The notes under the pieces were generated by a model. That model did not search any database and was not told the origin of the DNA. It saw only the letters and a list, made by a program, of their open reading frames with translations. This document shows, one piece after another, positions 11,375 through 21,372 of a DNA stretch of 64,000 nucleotides; position 1 is the stretch's first letter, and every line of letters begins with the position of its first letter. Source of the DNA: Ancalomicrobiaceae bacterium S20 (GTDB lineage Bacteria > Pseudomonadota > Alphaproteobacteria > Rhizobiales > Ancalomicrobiaceae); assembly GCA_040269895.1 (NCBI GenBank), contig CP158568.1:1830716-1894715 (forward strand), written 5' to 3'. The translations under genes and the position numbers were made by a program.

Positions 11375-11983
11375 ATGTTTCTCGTCATCGACAACTATGA
11401 CAGCTTTACCTACAATCTCGTCCACTACATCGGCGAGCTCGGCGCATCGCTGAAGGTCGTGCGCAACGACAAGATCTCGGTCGACGAGATCATCGCGCTC
11501 GACCCGGAAGGCATCGTGCTGTCGCCGGGGCCCTGCACGCCGACCGAGGCCGGCATCTGTCTCGAGGTGATCGAGCGGCTGGGCGCGACCATGCCGATCT
11601 TCGGCGTCTGCCTCGGCCATCAGGCGATCGGCCAGGCCTACGGCGGCAAGGTGATCCGCGCGCCGCATCTCATGCACGGCAAGACCTCGACCATCCACCA
11701 CGACGGCCGCGGCGTGTTCCGCGGGCTCAACAACGACTTCACGGCGACGCGCTACCATTCGCTGATCGTCGAGCGGGCGAGCATGCCGGCCTCGCTCGTG
11801 CCGGTGGCGACCAGCGAAGACGGTCTGGTGATGGGGCTCATGCATGTCGAGCACCCGATCCATGGCGTGCAGTTCCATCCGGAATCGATCGCCAGCGAGC
11901 ACGGTCATCAGATCATCAAGAACTTCCTCGACATCGCTCGCGACTACAACGGCCGGCACCGCGGCCGGCCGGTCGCGGCCTGA
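11375..11983 (+). CDS. trpG: Anthranilate synthase component II (glutamine amidotransferase)
   Basis: This 202-residue subunit supplies ammonia from glutamine to TrpE; in some bacteria it is shared with p-aminobenzoate synthesis. The class I amidotransferase triad is visible: Cys79 in GVCLGHQ, and His168 and Glu170 in GVQFHPES. The 133 bp between trpE and trpG hold no other gene. Tightly followed by trpD (30 bp). Confidence 0.96.
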   Translation: MFLVIDNYDSFTYNLVHYIGELGASLKVVRNDKISVDEIIALDPEGIVLSPGPCTPTEAGICLEVIERLGATMPIFGVCLGHQAIGQAYGGKVIRAPHLMHGKTSTIHHDGRGVFRGLNNDFTATRYHSLIVERASMPASLVPVATSEDGLVMGLMHVEHPIHGVQFHPESIASEHGHQIIKNFLDIARDYNGRHRGRPVAA

Positions 11984-12013
11984 TCGGACCGATCGAGACA
12001 AACGGGGCGAGAC

Positions 12014-13027
12014 ATGTCCGAACTCAGAACTCTGATCGGCAAGGTGGCCGGGGGCCAGTCGCTGAGCCGCGCCGAAGCGCGCGCCGCCTTCGACGTGATG
12101 ATGTCCGGCGAGGCGACGCCGGCCCAGATCGGCGGCTTCCTGATGGCCCTGCGCGTGCGCGGCGAGACCGTCGAGGAGATCACCGGCGCCGTCGAAGTGA
12201 TGCGCGCCAAGATGTTGCGCGTCGAGGCGCCCGACGGCGCCATCGACATCGTCGGCACCGGCGGCGACGGCTCCGGCAGCTACAACGTCTCCACCGCCTC
12301 GGCCTTCGTGGTCGCGGCGGCGGGGGTGCCGGTCGCCAAGCACGGCAACCGCGCGCTGTCGTCGCGCACCGGGGCGGCCGACGTGCTGATGGCGCTCGGC
12401 GTCAAGATCGACATCGGGCCGGATCGGATCGCGGCATGCGTCCGCGAGGCCGGGCTCGGCTTCATGTTCGCGCCGGCGCATCATTCCGCGATGAAGCACG
12501 TCGGTCCGGCGCGCGTCGAACTCGGCACGCGCACGATCTTCAACGTGCTCGGCCCGCTGTCGAACCCGGCGGGCGTCAAGCGGCAGATGACCGGCGTCTA
12601 CATGAAGGCGCTGGTCGAGCCGATCGCCGCGGCGCTCGGCCAGCTCGGCGCCGAGCGGGCGTGGGTCGTGCACGGCTCCGACGGGCTCGACGAGATCACC
12701 ACGACGGGCGTCAGCCATGTCGCCGAATGGACCGGCACGGAGGTGCGGCTCTTCGACGTGTCGCCGACCGAGGTCGGGCTCGCGGTCGCCAACCCCGACG
12801 ACCTGAAGGGCGGCGACAGCACGCGCAACGCCGAGGCGCTGCGCGGCGTGCTCGACGGCAAGCCCTCGGCCTACCGCGACACGGTGCTGATGAACGCCGG
12901 CGCGGCACTGGTCGTCGCGGGCAAGGCTACGAGCCTGAAGGAAGGCGTCGAACGGGCGGCCGACGCGATCGACACTGGCGGGGCGCGGGCCCGGCTCGAT
13001 GCGCTGATCCTGGTCTCGAACCGCTGA
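12014..13027 (+). CDS. trpD: Anthranilate phosphoribosyltransferase
   Basis: This 337-residue enzyme transfers phosphoribose from PRPP to anthranilate. The phosphate-binding [11 protein letters not shown] motif begins at residue 81, and KHGNR follows. A GGGCGAGA sequence precedes ATG 12014. It lies 30 bp after trpG and 8 bp before trpC, a compact trpGDC operon. Confidence 0.96.
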   Translation: MSELRTLIGKVAGGQSLSRAEARAAFDVMMSGEATPAQIGGFLMALRVRGETVEEITGAVEVMRAKMLRVEAPDGAIDIVGTGGDGSGSYNVSTASAFVVAAAGVPVAKHGNRALSSRTGAADVLMALGVKIDIGPDRIAACVREAGLGFMFAPAHHSAMKHVGPARVELGTRTIFNVLGPLSNPAGVKRQMTGVYMKALVEPIAAALGQLGAERAWVVHGSDGLDEITTTGVSHVAEWTGTEVRLFDVSPTEVGLAVANPDDLKGGDSTRNAEALRGVLDGKPSAYRDTVLMNAGAALVVAGKATSLKEGVERAADAIDTGGARARLDALILVSNR

Positions 13028-13035
13028 GCACCCCG

Positions 13036-13827
13036 ATGACCGACATCCTGAAGAAGATCGAGCTCTACAAGCGCGAAGAGATCGCGGCCGCCAAGGCCGC
13101 GGTGCCGCTCGCCGAGATCAAGGCGCGCGCCGCCGACCAACCGGCACCGCGCGGCTTCGCCGCCGCGCTGAAGGCCAAGCATGCGGCCGGGCAGTTCGCA
13201 CTGATCGCCGAGATCAAGAAGGCGAGCCCGTCCAAGGGCCTGATCCGCGCCGACTTCGACCCGCCGGCGCTCGCTTGCGCCTATGAGGCCGGCGGTGCCG
13301 CCTGCCTGTCGGTGCTGACCGACACGCCGTCGTTCCAGGGCCGGCCCGAATATCTGACCGCCGCGCGCGCAGCGACTTCGCTGCCGGCGCTGCGCAAGGA
13401 CTTTCTCTACGACACCTACCAGGTCTACGAGGCGCGCGCCTGGGGCGCCGACTGCATCCTGATCATCATGGCCTCGGTCGACGACGATCTCGCCCGCGCG
13501 CTCGAGGCGACCGCCTTCGAGCTCGGCATGGACGCGCTGATCGAGGTCCATGACGAGGCCGAGCTCGAACGCGCATTGACGCTCGCCTCGCCGATGGTCG
13601 GCATCAACAACCGCAACCTCAAGACCTTCGAGGTGACGCTCGCGACCTCCGAGCGGCTGGCGCCGATGATCCCCGCCGATCGCGTCATCGTCGGCGAGAG
13701 CGGCATCTTCACGCCCGCCGATCTCGCGCGTCTCGCAGCCGTCAGGATCGAGACCTTCCTGGTCGGCGAGAGCCTGATGCGCCAGGACGACGTCGCCGCC
13801 GCGACGCGGACGCTGCTTACGCGCTGA
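13036..13827 (+). CDS. trpC: Indole-3-glycerol phosphate synthase
   Basis: This 263-residue TIM-barrel enzyme closes the indole ring. The signature [12 protein letters not shown] spans residues 57-68, with its catalytic Lys. The TrpF function is not fused. ATG 13036 lies 8 bp after the trpD stop without an obvious Shine-Dalgarno sequence, suggesting translational coupling. In many Rhizobiales moaC follows directly; here a decarboxylase gene comes between. Confidence 0.96.
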   Translation: MTDILKKIELYKREEIAAAKAAVPLAEIKARAADQPAPRGFAAALKAKHAAGQFALIAEIKKASPSKGLIRADFDPPALACAYEAGGAACLSVLTDTPSFQGRPEYLTAARAATSLPALRKDFLYDTYQVYEARAWGADCILIIMASVDDDLARALEATAFELGMDALIEVHDEAELERALTLASPMVGINNRNLKTFEVTLATSERLAPMIPADRVIVGESGIFTPADLARLAAVRIETFLVGESLMRQDDVAAATRTLLTR

Positions 13828-14040
13828 CATCAGGGCAGAGGCCGGCCGAGGCCTCGCCCATCCGGTCGCGGCGCGAGGCCGACCCGCCGCGACCGCCCGC
13901 CGCAGGCAAGCCCCGTGCCGCACGGCACCTCAGCGCGGCGGCGCTGGCGCTTTCGGTACGATCGGCTATCGATCCGTTCCCAACGAGGCGACGGCCCGCA
14001 TCCGCCGGCCGGTCGCGACAACAAAATCCGGGAGAGACGG

Positions 14041-15516
14041 ATGGCGATGCGCGCCGAAGACACGATCGACCTCCGGACCTGGGCGCACAGGGCGGCCGAC
14101 TGGACCGCCGACTATCGCGACGGTCTCGACGCCCTGCCCGTCCGGCCGCGCGTGGTACCGGGCTCGATCGCGGCCGAGATCGCGGCCGCGCCGCCCGAGG
14201 CGGCCGAGCCGATGGAGGCGATCTTCGCCGATTTCGACCGCGTGATCGCGCCCGGCATGACGCATTGGCAGCATCCGCGCTTCTTCGCCTACTTCCCCGG
14301 CAACGCGGCGCCCGCCGCCGTGGTCGCCGAGATGCTGGTCGCCGGCATGTCGGCGCAATGCATGCTCTGGCAGACCTCGCCGGCGGCGACCGAACTCGAA
14401 ACGCGCGTACTCGACTGGCTGCGGCAGGCGCTCGATCTGCCGGCGACGTTCCAGGGCGTGATCCACGACACGGCCTCCTCGGCGACGCTCGCCGCGGTAC
14501 TGACCATGCGCGAGCGCGCGCTCGGCTTCACCGGCAACGCGACCGGCCTCGCCGGCGGGCCGCGGCTCCGGATCTACGCCAGCGGCGAGGTGCATTCCTC
14601 GATCGACAAGGCCGTCCGCATCGCGGGCATCGGCGAGGACAATCTGGTCCGCGTGCCGACCGCCGGCCCGACGCGCGGCATGGACCCGACCGGGCTCGAA
14701 GCCGCGATCGCCGCCGACCGCGCGGCCGGGCACAAGCCCGCCGGCATCATCGCCTGCGTCGGCGGCACCAGCGTCGGCGCGCTCGACGACGTCACCGCAA
14801 TCGCCGCGATCGCGAACCGCGAGGGCTTGCATCTGCACGTCGATGCCGCCTGGGCCGGCGCGGCGATGATCTGCCCGGAGTTTCGGCCGCTCTGGGAGGG
14901 TGTCGCCGCGGCCGACAGCGTGGTGATGAACCCGCACAAGTGGCTCGGCGCGCCGTTCGACTGTTCGACCTATTTCGTCCGCGCGCCGGGAGATCTGGTG
15001 CGGACGCTGGCGATCCATCCGGAATACCTGAAGACCTACGGCCGCGACGGCATGGTCAACTATTCGGAGTGGTCGATCCAGCTCGGCCGGCGGTTCCGGG
15101 CGCTGAAGCTCTGGTTCCTGATCCGCGCCCACGGGCTCGAAGGCCTGCGCGCGATGATCCGCGACCATGTCGCCTGGAGCCGCGATCTCGCCGCCCGGCT
15201 CGGTGCCGAGCCGGATTTCGAGATCGTCACGGAACCGATGCTGTCGCTGTTCACCTTCCGCCATCTCAGCGCAGCGGATGGCGCGGCCGACGCGCATAAT
15301 CTGGCGCTGGTCGAGGCGATCAACGACGACGGCCGCACCTACCTGACCCAGACCCGCGTCGACGGCCGCATCGCGATCCGCCTGCAGGTCGGCTCGTTCC
15401 AGACCACGGCGGCGGATCTCGACATCGCCTTCGAGGCGATCACCGAGATCGCGCGCCGGCTCGACAGCGCGACTACCGTCACCGAACCGCTTTCGCGCGC
15501 CCGGACGGCCGGCTAG
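14041..15516 (+). CDS. Pyridoxal-phosphate aromatic L-amino acid decarboxylase (group II)
   Basis: This 491-residue protein is a full-length group II PLP decarboxylase close to the aromatic amino acid (DOPA/tryptophan/tyrosine/phenylalanine) branch. Key residues are present: His185 in [10 protein letters not shown], which stacks on the cofactor, Asp268 in HVDAAWAG, and the PLP Lys300 in [10 protein letters not shown] 14041 has GGGAGAGACGG directly upstream; the frame is open further without family similarity. It lies 213 bp after trpC and 57 bp before moaC, on the same strand. Whether it uses tryptophan (giving tryptamine) or another aromatic amino acid cannot be read from the sequence. Confidence 0.88.
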   Translation: MAMRAEDTIDLRTWAHRAADWTADYRDGLDALPVRPRVVPGSIAAEIAAAPPEAAEPMEAIFADFDRVIAPGMTHWQHPRFFAYFPGNAAPAAVVAEMLVAGMSAQCMLWQTSPAATELETRVLDWLRQALDLPATFQGVIHDTASSATLAAVLTMRERALGFTGNATGLAGGPRLRIYASGEVHSSIDKAVRIAGIGEDNLVRVPTAGPTRGMDPTGLEAAIAADRAAGHKPAGIIACVGGTSVGALDDVTAIAAIANREGLHLHVDAAWAGAAMICPEFRPLWEGVAAADSVVMNPHKWLGAPFDCSTYFVRAPGDLVRTLAIHPEYLKTYGRDGMVNYSEWSIQLGRRFRALKLWFLIRAHGLEGLRAMIRDHVAWSRDLAARLGAEPDFEIVTEPMLSLFTFRHLSAADGAADAHNLALVEAINDDGRTYLTQTRVDGRIAIRLQVGSFQTTAADLDIAFEAITEIARRLDSATTVTEPLSRARTAG

Positions 15517-15572
15517 ATTGCCGCTCACGCGAGGACGACACCAAAGCGCGGCAGCCCGACCGGAGACATGGT

Positions 15573-16055
15573 TTGACGGCGAAACTCACCCATCTCGATG
15601 AGACCGGCGCCGCCCACATGGTCGATGTCGGCGACAAGGCCGTGACCAGCCGCACGGCGGTCGTCAGCGGCCATGTCGCGATGTTGCCGGAGACGCTGGC
15701 GCTGATCCGCGCCGGCCAGGCCAAGAAGGGCGACGTGATCGCGACCGCGCGCATCGCCGGCATCATGGCGGCCAAACGCACCCATGAGTTGATCCCGCTC
15801 TGCCATCCGCTGCCGATCTCCAAGGTCTCGATCGAGATCGAGCCCGACGACGCTCTGCCCGGCCTTGTCGTGACCGCGACCGTCAAGGTCTCCGGCCAGA
15901 CCGGCGTCGAGATGGAAGCGCTGACCGCCTGCTCGGTCGCCTGCTTGACCATCTACGACATGGCCAAGGCCGTCGACCGCGGCATGGTGATCGGTGACAT
16001 CCGCCTGCTCACCAAGACCGGCGGCAAGTCCGGCGACTGGCACGCGGAGGCCTGA
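15573..16055 (+). CDS. moaC: Cyclic pyranopterin monophosphate synthase MoaC (TTG start)
   Basis: This 160-residue enzyme converts the MoaA product to cyclic pyranopterin monophosphate in molybdenum cofactor synthesis. The core [19 protein letters not shown] is unmistakable. Translation appears to start at TTG 15573, with GGAG seven bases upstream; the nearby ATG (15568) is out of frame and meets a stop at its third codon. The stop codon overlaps the moeA start (TGATG), so the two are translationally coupled. Confidence 0.93.
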   Translation: MTAKLTHLDETGAAHMVDVGDKAVTSRTAVVSGHVAMLPETLALIRAGQAKKGDVIATARIAGIMAAKRTHELIPLCHPLPISKVSIEIEPDDALPGLVVTATVKVSGQTGVEMEALTACSVACLTIYDMAKAVDRGMVIGDIRLLTKTGGKSGDWHAEA

Positions 16056-17290
16056 TGGCGGGCGCGCCCACCTCCCCGAAGTCCGAGCTGCTCGCCATCG
16101 CCGACGCGCAAGCCCGGCTGCTCGACGGCGTCGCGCCGGTCGAGGCCGAGACCGTCGCGCTCGCCGAGGCCAACCGGCGCGTGCTGGCGGAAGATCTGGT
16201 CGCCACGCGCACGCAACCGCCCTTCGCCGCCTCCGCGATGGACGGCTACGCGGTCCGCCACGCCGATCTGGCGCTCGACGTCGCGCTCCGGCTCGTCGGC
16301 GAGGCGCCCGCCGGCCGCGCCTTCGCCGGCACCGTCGACGCGGGCGAGTGCGTCCGCATCTTCACCGGCGCCCCATTGCCGGCCGGCGCCGACACCGTGC
16401 TGATCCAGGAAGACGCCGCGGTCGCGGCCGATGGCGGCATCAGGCCGACCGAGATCCCGGCGCCCGGCCGCAACGTGCGCGCCGCCGGTCTCGATTTCGC
16501 CGCCGGCGACCGGCTGCTGCGGGCCGGACAGCGGCTCGACTATCGCGCGCTGGCGCTCGCCGCCGCGATGAACCATGCGACCATCCCCGTGCGCCGCCGG
16601 CCGCGGGTCGCGATCCTGGCGACCGGCGATGAGCTGGTCGAGCCGGGTGCGACCCCGCGCCCCGACCAGATCGTCGCCTCGAACGCCCATGCCATCGCGG
16701 CGTTGGTCGAAGATCTCGGCGGCACGCCGCTGCCGCTCGGCATCGCACCGGACCGGGCGGACGTCATCGCCGCCCGCGCCGTCGCCGCCGTCGAGGCGCG
16801 CGCGGATGTGCTCGTCACGCTCGGCGGCGCGTCGGTCGGCGACCATGATCTCGTGCAGCGCGCGCTCGCCGGCGAAGGGCTTCAACTCGGCTTCTGGAAG
16901 ATCGCGATGCGGCCCGGCAAGCCGCTGATGTCGGGTCGGCTCGGGCCGACGCGCGTGCTCGGCCTGCCGGGCAATCCGGTGTCGAGCCTCGTCACCGCGA
17001 TCCTGTTCCTGAAGCCGCTCCTGCGGGCGCTGCTCGCCGAGCCGACGCTGTTCGATCCCGAGCGCGAGGCGATCCTGGCCGGCGATCTCAAGCCGAACGA
17101 CCGGCGTCAGGACTACCTGCGTGCCCGCATCGTCGACTGGCGCGACGGCCTGCCGGTGGTCGAGCCGCTCGCCCTGCAGGACTCCTCGATGCTGTCGAGC
17201 TTCGCCGCCGCCGATTGCCTGATCGTCCGGCCGCCGAACGCGCCCGCTCTCGCCGCCGGCGCCGGTTGCCGCATCGTTCTGCTCGGCTGA
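16055..17290 (+). CDS. moeA: Molybdopterin molybdenumtransferase MoeA
   Basis: This 411-residue enzyme inserts molybdate into adenylylated molybdopterin. Recognisable pieces are the N-terminal PPFAASAMDGYA, the substrate-binding MoCF domain with TLGGASVGDHD, and LGLPGNPVSS near the C-terminus. It overlaps moaC by one base. Downstream is lexA, 257 bp away, with its own SOS box. Confidence 0.95.
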   Translation: MAGAPTSPKSELLAIADAQARLLDGVAPVEAETVALAEANRRVLAEDLVATRTQPPFAASAMDGYAVRHADLALDVALRLVGEAPAGRAFAGTVDAGECVRIFTGAPLPAGADTVLIQEDAAVAADGGIRPTEIPAPGRNVRAAGLDFAAGDRLLRAGQRLDYRALALAAAMNHATIPVRRRPRVAILATGDELVEPGATPRPDQIVASNAHAIAALVEDLGGTPLPLGIAPDRADVIAARAVAAVEARADVLVTLGGASVGDHDLVQRALAGEGLQLGFWKIAMRPGKPLMSGRLGPTRVLGLPGNPVSSLVTAILFLKPLLRALLAEPTLFDPEREAILAGDLKPNDRRQDYLRARIVDWRDGLPVVEPLALQDSSMLSSFAAADCLIVRPPNAPALAAGAGCRIVLLG

Positions 17291-17364
17291 GCGCCTTATT
17301 CGACGGAATTTCCTATTTCGGCGATCGTTCCCGTTTTCACCTTTACGGTTCCTTCACTCTTGTG

Positions 17365-17379
17365 GAACATCAAGGGAAC
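17365..17379. promoter_or_regulatory. Alphaproteobacterial SOS (LexA) box GAAC-N7-GAAC
   Basis: GAAC at 17365-17368 and GAAC at 17376-17379 are separated by exactly seven bases. Read on the other strand this is GTTC-N7-GTTC, the established LexA-binding direct repeat of alphaproteobacteria. It lies 169 bp before the lexA start, consistent with autoregulation of lexA. I did not search the whole window exhaustively for other copies. Confidence 0.85.
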
Positions 17380-17547
17380 GTGTAACGTGAGTTCGTGATT
17401 TGTACCCGCTCTGCTCGGCCCAACAGGATCCTGAGCGGCGGGTCCAGATGGAACCGCACGTTGCACGCCGCAACGTTCGAGCGGCGGTCCTTCGGGATTG
17501 CACCGCCCGGTGCGGATCGAGGACCGAGGACGACGAGGGGCGCACCG

Positions 17548-18275
17548 ATGCTGACGCGCAAGCAGTTCGAACTGCTGATGTTCATCCATGAGCGCCTGAA
17601 GGAATCGGGCGTGCCGCCGTCCTTCGACGAAATGAAGGACGCCCTCGATCTGAGGTCGAAGTCCGGCATCCATCGGTTGATCACGGCGCTCGAGGAGCGC
17701 GGCTTCATTCGCCGCCTGCCGAACCGGGCGCGGGCGCTCGAAGTGCTGCGGCTGCCCGATTCGGTCGCGCCGAGCCTCGCCTCGCCGCGCGGGGGCGCGG
17801 CTTTGCCCCGGCCGTCGTCGAGGGCGGTCTCGGCAAGCCGAAACCCGCACCCAACCTCGCGCCACCGCCGCCGGTCGCCGAGGACCGTCCGGGCGTCGTG
17901 TCGATCCCGGTCATGGGCCGGATCGCCGCCGGCACGCCGATCTCGGCGATCCAGACCTTCAGCCACAGCGTGCCGATGCCGGCCGACATGCTCGGCAGCG
18001 GCGAGCACTTCGCCCTCGAGGTGCGCGGCGATTCGATGATCGAGGCCGGCATCCTCGACGGCGACACCGTCGTGATCAAACGGGCCGACGCGGCCGATAC
18101 GGGCGACATCGTCGTGGCGCTCGTCGACGACGAGGAGGCGACGCTGAAGCGGCTGCGCAAGCGCGGCGGCACGATCGCGCTCGAGGCCGCCAACCCGGCC
18201 TACGAGACGCGCATCTTCGGACCGGACCGGGTCAAGATCCAGGGCCGGCTGATCGGGCTCGTGCGGCGCTATTGA
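17548..18275 (+). pseudogene. lexA: LexA SOS repressor, reading frame broken at a G run (likely one missing G)
   Basis: Residues 1-81 ([10 protein letters not shown]..., a winged HTH) are in one frame; from base 17791 onward the LexA sequence continues in another frame to 18275. The break is at the GGGGG run 17791-17795. Adding one G restores a 242-residue protein: the linker then reads [17 protein letters not shown] and continues into the protease domain. In repaired numbering the self-cleavage site is Ala128-Gly129 (GRIAAGTP) and the catalytic dyad is Ser163 (GDSM) and Lys201 (ATLKR), all intact. As written, the frame runs on with non-LexA residues until a stop near 18039. A sequencing error is the simplest explanation; a real mutation would remove SOS repression. 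Confidence 0.9.
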
Positions 18276-18315
18276 GCGCCGTGCCGGCCTCGCCTCGGCC
18301 CGCGATAGGCACGGA

Positions 18316-20901
18316 TCAGGGCTCGACCGGAGAAGGCGGCGGGGCGGCCTGATCGGGCGGCTCCGGCCCGCCCTCGGAGTTGGAATGCTCGTCGGGTGCA
18401 GTCGGGTCGATCGCCGGATCGGCCGTCCTCGCCCGGACTGCGTCGTCGCGAGCGGCGGCGATCATGGCGGCGCGGGCGTCGATCGGGGTCCAGGGGCGCG
18501 GCGCCGGGCCGAGGCTGGTACGGATCGACGGCCGGCGCGGATCGTCGGTCCAGTCGAGCGCGACGGCGCCGGTGCGAGCGAGCATCAGGCGATCGATCAC
18601 TAGGGCATGGTCGGCGCAGGCGGGCGGCGCGACCAGCGCCGTGATGACGATGGCGGCGAGCCGGCAGTCCTCGTCGAAGGCGCGCGGGTCGCGCACGACC
18701 GAGATGGTGACGGGGGGCCCCGGCGTGGTTTCGATAGCGGGCGCGATGGCGCTTTCGATGCCGGGATTCGGTTCGGTCTCGGCCGCCCATCGCGTTTCGG
18801 CCGAGGGCGCGACGATGTCGGCCGGAGCTGCGATGGCGGCCGCGGCTCCGAGAGAGCTGGATGATACGGTTTTCGATGGAGCGGCGTACGCTGCTGCCGG
18901 CCTTCGGACCCAGCGATAGGCGCAGCCGAGTTTGTCGCAGGTCCAGCCGTCCGCAAGGCCCGCGTGACCGGGTTTGCGCGGGTCGCCATCGGCGGAGAGA
19001 AAGTTCGCGACTTCGAAGGCATCGCGGCGGTCGGCCAGCACCGCGAGGCGACCGTCGGGACCACGGATTGCGATCGTGCCGGCGCGGGCGGCAACGATCA
19101 GATCGGGCCGCGGCCCCATGAGGGCGAGCCCCAGCGACAGGAAGGCCGGGAGAATGCCGAACAGCCTGAGGCGTGTGCGCCAGAACGACAGCCAGAGCAC
19201 GGCGAGCACGCCGACCGGCGCCGTCCAGGGATGGACCGCGCCGATCAGTCCCTCACCGCCCGGCCAGTTCGAGACGATCCGGCCGACCGCGACCATGTAG
19301 TCGATCCCGAGCCCCATGATCGCGAGCGGCAGCGGATCGAGACCGAAGGGCATCGCCAGCAGGGCGAGACAGGCGGCCGGCATGACGACGAGGCCGACCG
19401 AGGGCAGGACGACCATGTTCGCGACGAGGCTGTAGGGTGCGCCGCGATAGAAGGTCTGCGCGATCACCGGCGCGGTCGCCACGCCCGCGATCAGCGACGA
19501 GAAGGCCAGCCCCTCGACATGACGGAGCGCCGAGACGGCGCCCCAGCGCAGGAGGCCGACGTCGCGCCAGTCGCCCGGGCCGGGACGGTCGAGGGCCCGC
19601 CACGCATCGTAGCTCGCGACGAGGGTCACGACGGCGAGATAGGACATGAGAAAGCTGGGATCGAGCGCATTGGAAGGATCGAGACCGAGCAGGAACAGCG
19701 CCGTCACCGCGACGGTGCGCTGGGTGATGGCAGGTCGATCGAGCAGCACGGCCAGCAGCGCGACCGACAGCATCAGATAGGAGCGCATCGCGGCGACCGC
19801 GCCGCCGGAGAGCAGCAGGTACACCGTCGAGGCGAAGAAGGCCGCGACGGCGGCCCATTTCTTGATCGGATAGCGCAGAGCGAGCCGGGGCGACAGCGCG
19901 AGCAGGCCCCGCACGAAGGCGATCATGCCGCCGGCGACCAAGGTCATGTGCAGACCGGAGATCGACACGATATGGGTCAGGCCCGAGTTGCGCAGCCAGT
20001 CGTTCTCGAGGTTCGGGATCGCGCGCTGCTCGCCGACGATCATGGCGGCCGCGATCGCGCCGCTCGCGCCGGGCAAGGTCGCGCGGATGCGGTCGGCGAT
20101 CGCGTGGCGCAACTCGGCGACCGGATCGAGGACCGTGCGGGCGAGAAGGCCTCGCTCGCCGGGCTCCAGCCGTTCGACCCGGCCGAGCGCATAGCCATAG
20201 GCGCCGCGACCATCGAACCAGGCGCGCCGCGCGAAGTCGTAGCCGCCCGGCAGCACCGGGCCGTCCGGCGGCTTCAGCCGCGCCTTGAAGCGCACACGAT
20301 CGCCGGCCGCGACCGCGAGGCCGCGCGGGTTCACCGTCGCGGTGATGCGGGTCGGCGTATCGGCGGGGCCGAGGCCACGCGCGGTCATGGTCTCGACCCG
20401 CAATGCCAGCCGCAGCGAGCCGCGCTGCGTGGTCTCCAGGCCTTCGACCCGGCCGGTCACGTCGACGGTGCGTTCGCGATCGAGCCGGGGGGCGGCGACC
20501 AGCCGGGCCTCGACCGCGCCGGCGAGCACGCCGACCACGAGCGCGGTCGCCGCGAGCAGCAGCCGCGCCTCGCCGCCGCGCCGGCGGGTGAGGATCGCGG
20601 CGCCGGCCAGGACGAGCGCCACGGCGCCGAGCGCGGGCGGCCAAGGCTCGCGCGGCAGGTTGAAATAGATCGCCGCGCCGGCCCCGAAACAGGCGACCAG
20701 CCAGAGAAAGCCGTGGCCGGCCGCAAACTCGGCGTCGAGCGTGTCGCGAAGCCATGCGATGGCGCGCTCGGGACCGAGCGCGAGCCGGACACGCCAGGCA
20801 GGCCGCGGAAACAGGCGGGCCAGCACGCGTCCGCTCCGTCCGCGCCAAGAGGTGGGCGACAGCCCATCGGGCAGCATCGGGTTGCCGCGGCCCGGGCCCA
20901 C
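18316..20901 (-). CDS. comEC: ComEC/Rec2-family DNA-uptake channel protein
   Basis: This 861-residue polytopic inner-membrane protein has an N-terminal DUF4131-like region (about residues 45-210) and a Competence domain (about 245-540; core [16 protein letters not shown]). ComEC carries single-stranded DNA across the inner membrane during transformation. The soluble C-terminal third begins with remnants of a metallo-beta-lactamase-like domain but shows no HxHxDH motif. The tail is Pro/Glu-rich. It is convergent with lexA (40 bp between stops) and divergent from gltX. The start is uncertain by a few codons (ATG also at 20877). Other competence genes are absent from the window. Confidence 0.88.
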   Translation of the reverse strand: MGPGRGNPMLPDGLSPTSWRGRSGRVLARLFPRPAWRVRLALGPERAIAWLRDTLDAEFAAGHGFLWLVACFGAGAAIYFNLPREPWPPALGAVALVLAGAAILTRRRGGEARLLLAATALVVGVLAGAVEARLVAAPRLDRERTVDVTGRVEGLETTQRGSLRLALRVETMTARGLGPADTPTRITATVNPRGLAVAAGDRVRFKARLKPPDGPVLPGGYDFARRAWFDGRGAYGYALGRVERLEPGERGLLARTVLDPVAELRHAIADRIRATLPGASGAIAAAMIVGEQRAIPNLENDWLRNSGLTHIVSISGLHMTLVAGGMIAFVRGLLALSPRLALRYPIKKWAAVAAFFASTVYLLLSGGAVAAMRSYLMLSVALLAVLLDRPAITQRTVAVTALFLLGLDPSNALDPSFLMSYLAVVTLVASYDAWRALDRPGPGDWRDVGLLRWGAVSALRHVEGLAFSSLIAGVATAPVIAQTFYRGAPYSLVANMVVLPSVGLVVMPAACLALLAMPFGLDPLPLAIMGLGIDYMVAVGRIVSNWPGGEGLIGAVHPWTAPVGVLAVLWLSFWRTRLRLFGILPAFLSLGLALMGPRPDLIVAARAGTIAIRGPDGRLAVLADRRDAFEVANFLSADGDPRKPGHAGLADGWTCDKLGCAYRWVRRPAAAYAAPSKTVSSSSLGAAAAIAAPADIVAPSAETRWAAETEPNPGIESAIAPAIETTPGPPVTISVVRDPRAFDEDCRLAAIVITALVAPPACADHALVIDRLMLARTGAVALDWTDDPRRPSIRTSLGPAPRPWTPIDARAAMIAAARDDAVRARTADPAIDPTAPDEHSNSEGGPEPPDQAAPPPSPVEP

Positions 20902-21372
20902 CGCGTCGATTGGTGCCGGCGCGAGCGGCGCACCTGCTCGCCCGGCATCGCGGCCGTCATCGGAGCGAGGCCAGCCTGGAGTGGGGTCGTGGGCAGCGGG
21001 ATCGTGGGCAATCGGACCACTGGCGGAAGCATCCGGACGCGCGTCGGCCCGCCCGGCGGCGCGCCGCCGGCCGTTGCCGCTTCGCCGAGTGCCCCCGGCC
21101 GGCCCGGATCGCGCGGATCGGCGGCCAATCGCCCCTTGCCCCCTTGGTTTTTGCGGTCAGCGTGCTACAGGAACGCGCCTCGCCCGGGATCATCCGCCGC
21201 GTTGCGCGCGCATGCAACCCCGACGACCCTCGTCACACGTCCAGGTCGCCACGGCTGTGCCGGCTGGCGGCTCCGGCGCACGTCCATCGGTTCGGCCGGA
21301 TCCGCGGTCCGGCCGCCTCATCGCCGCACGGCCCTCCCCGAGCGGCGCGCCCCTGATTGGTCCGGTGTTCCC
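20902..21372. other. Divergent intergenic region comEC/gltX, no gene seen
   Basis: About 470 bp lie between the two divergent starts. A very long frame runs through it on the plus strand into gltX, but its translation upstream of 21373 is low-complexity Arg/Gly/Ala/Pro and it covers comEC in antisense. I see no RNA gene, terminator or operator that I can support; the gltX promoter should be near the AT-richer stretch around 21140-21175. Confidence 0.5.

Noticed and set aside
17791-17795. Programmed ribosomal frameshifting in lexA
   Set aside because: No slippery heptamer with a downstream pseudoknot is evident, and two other genes show the same kind of break, which fits base-calling errors better.
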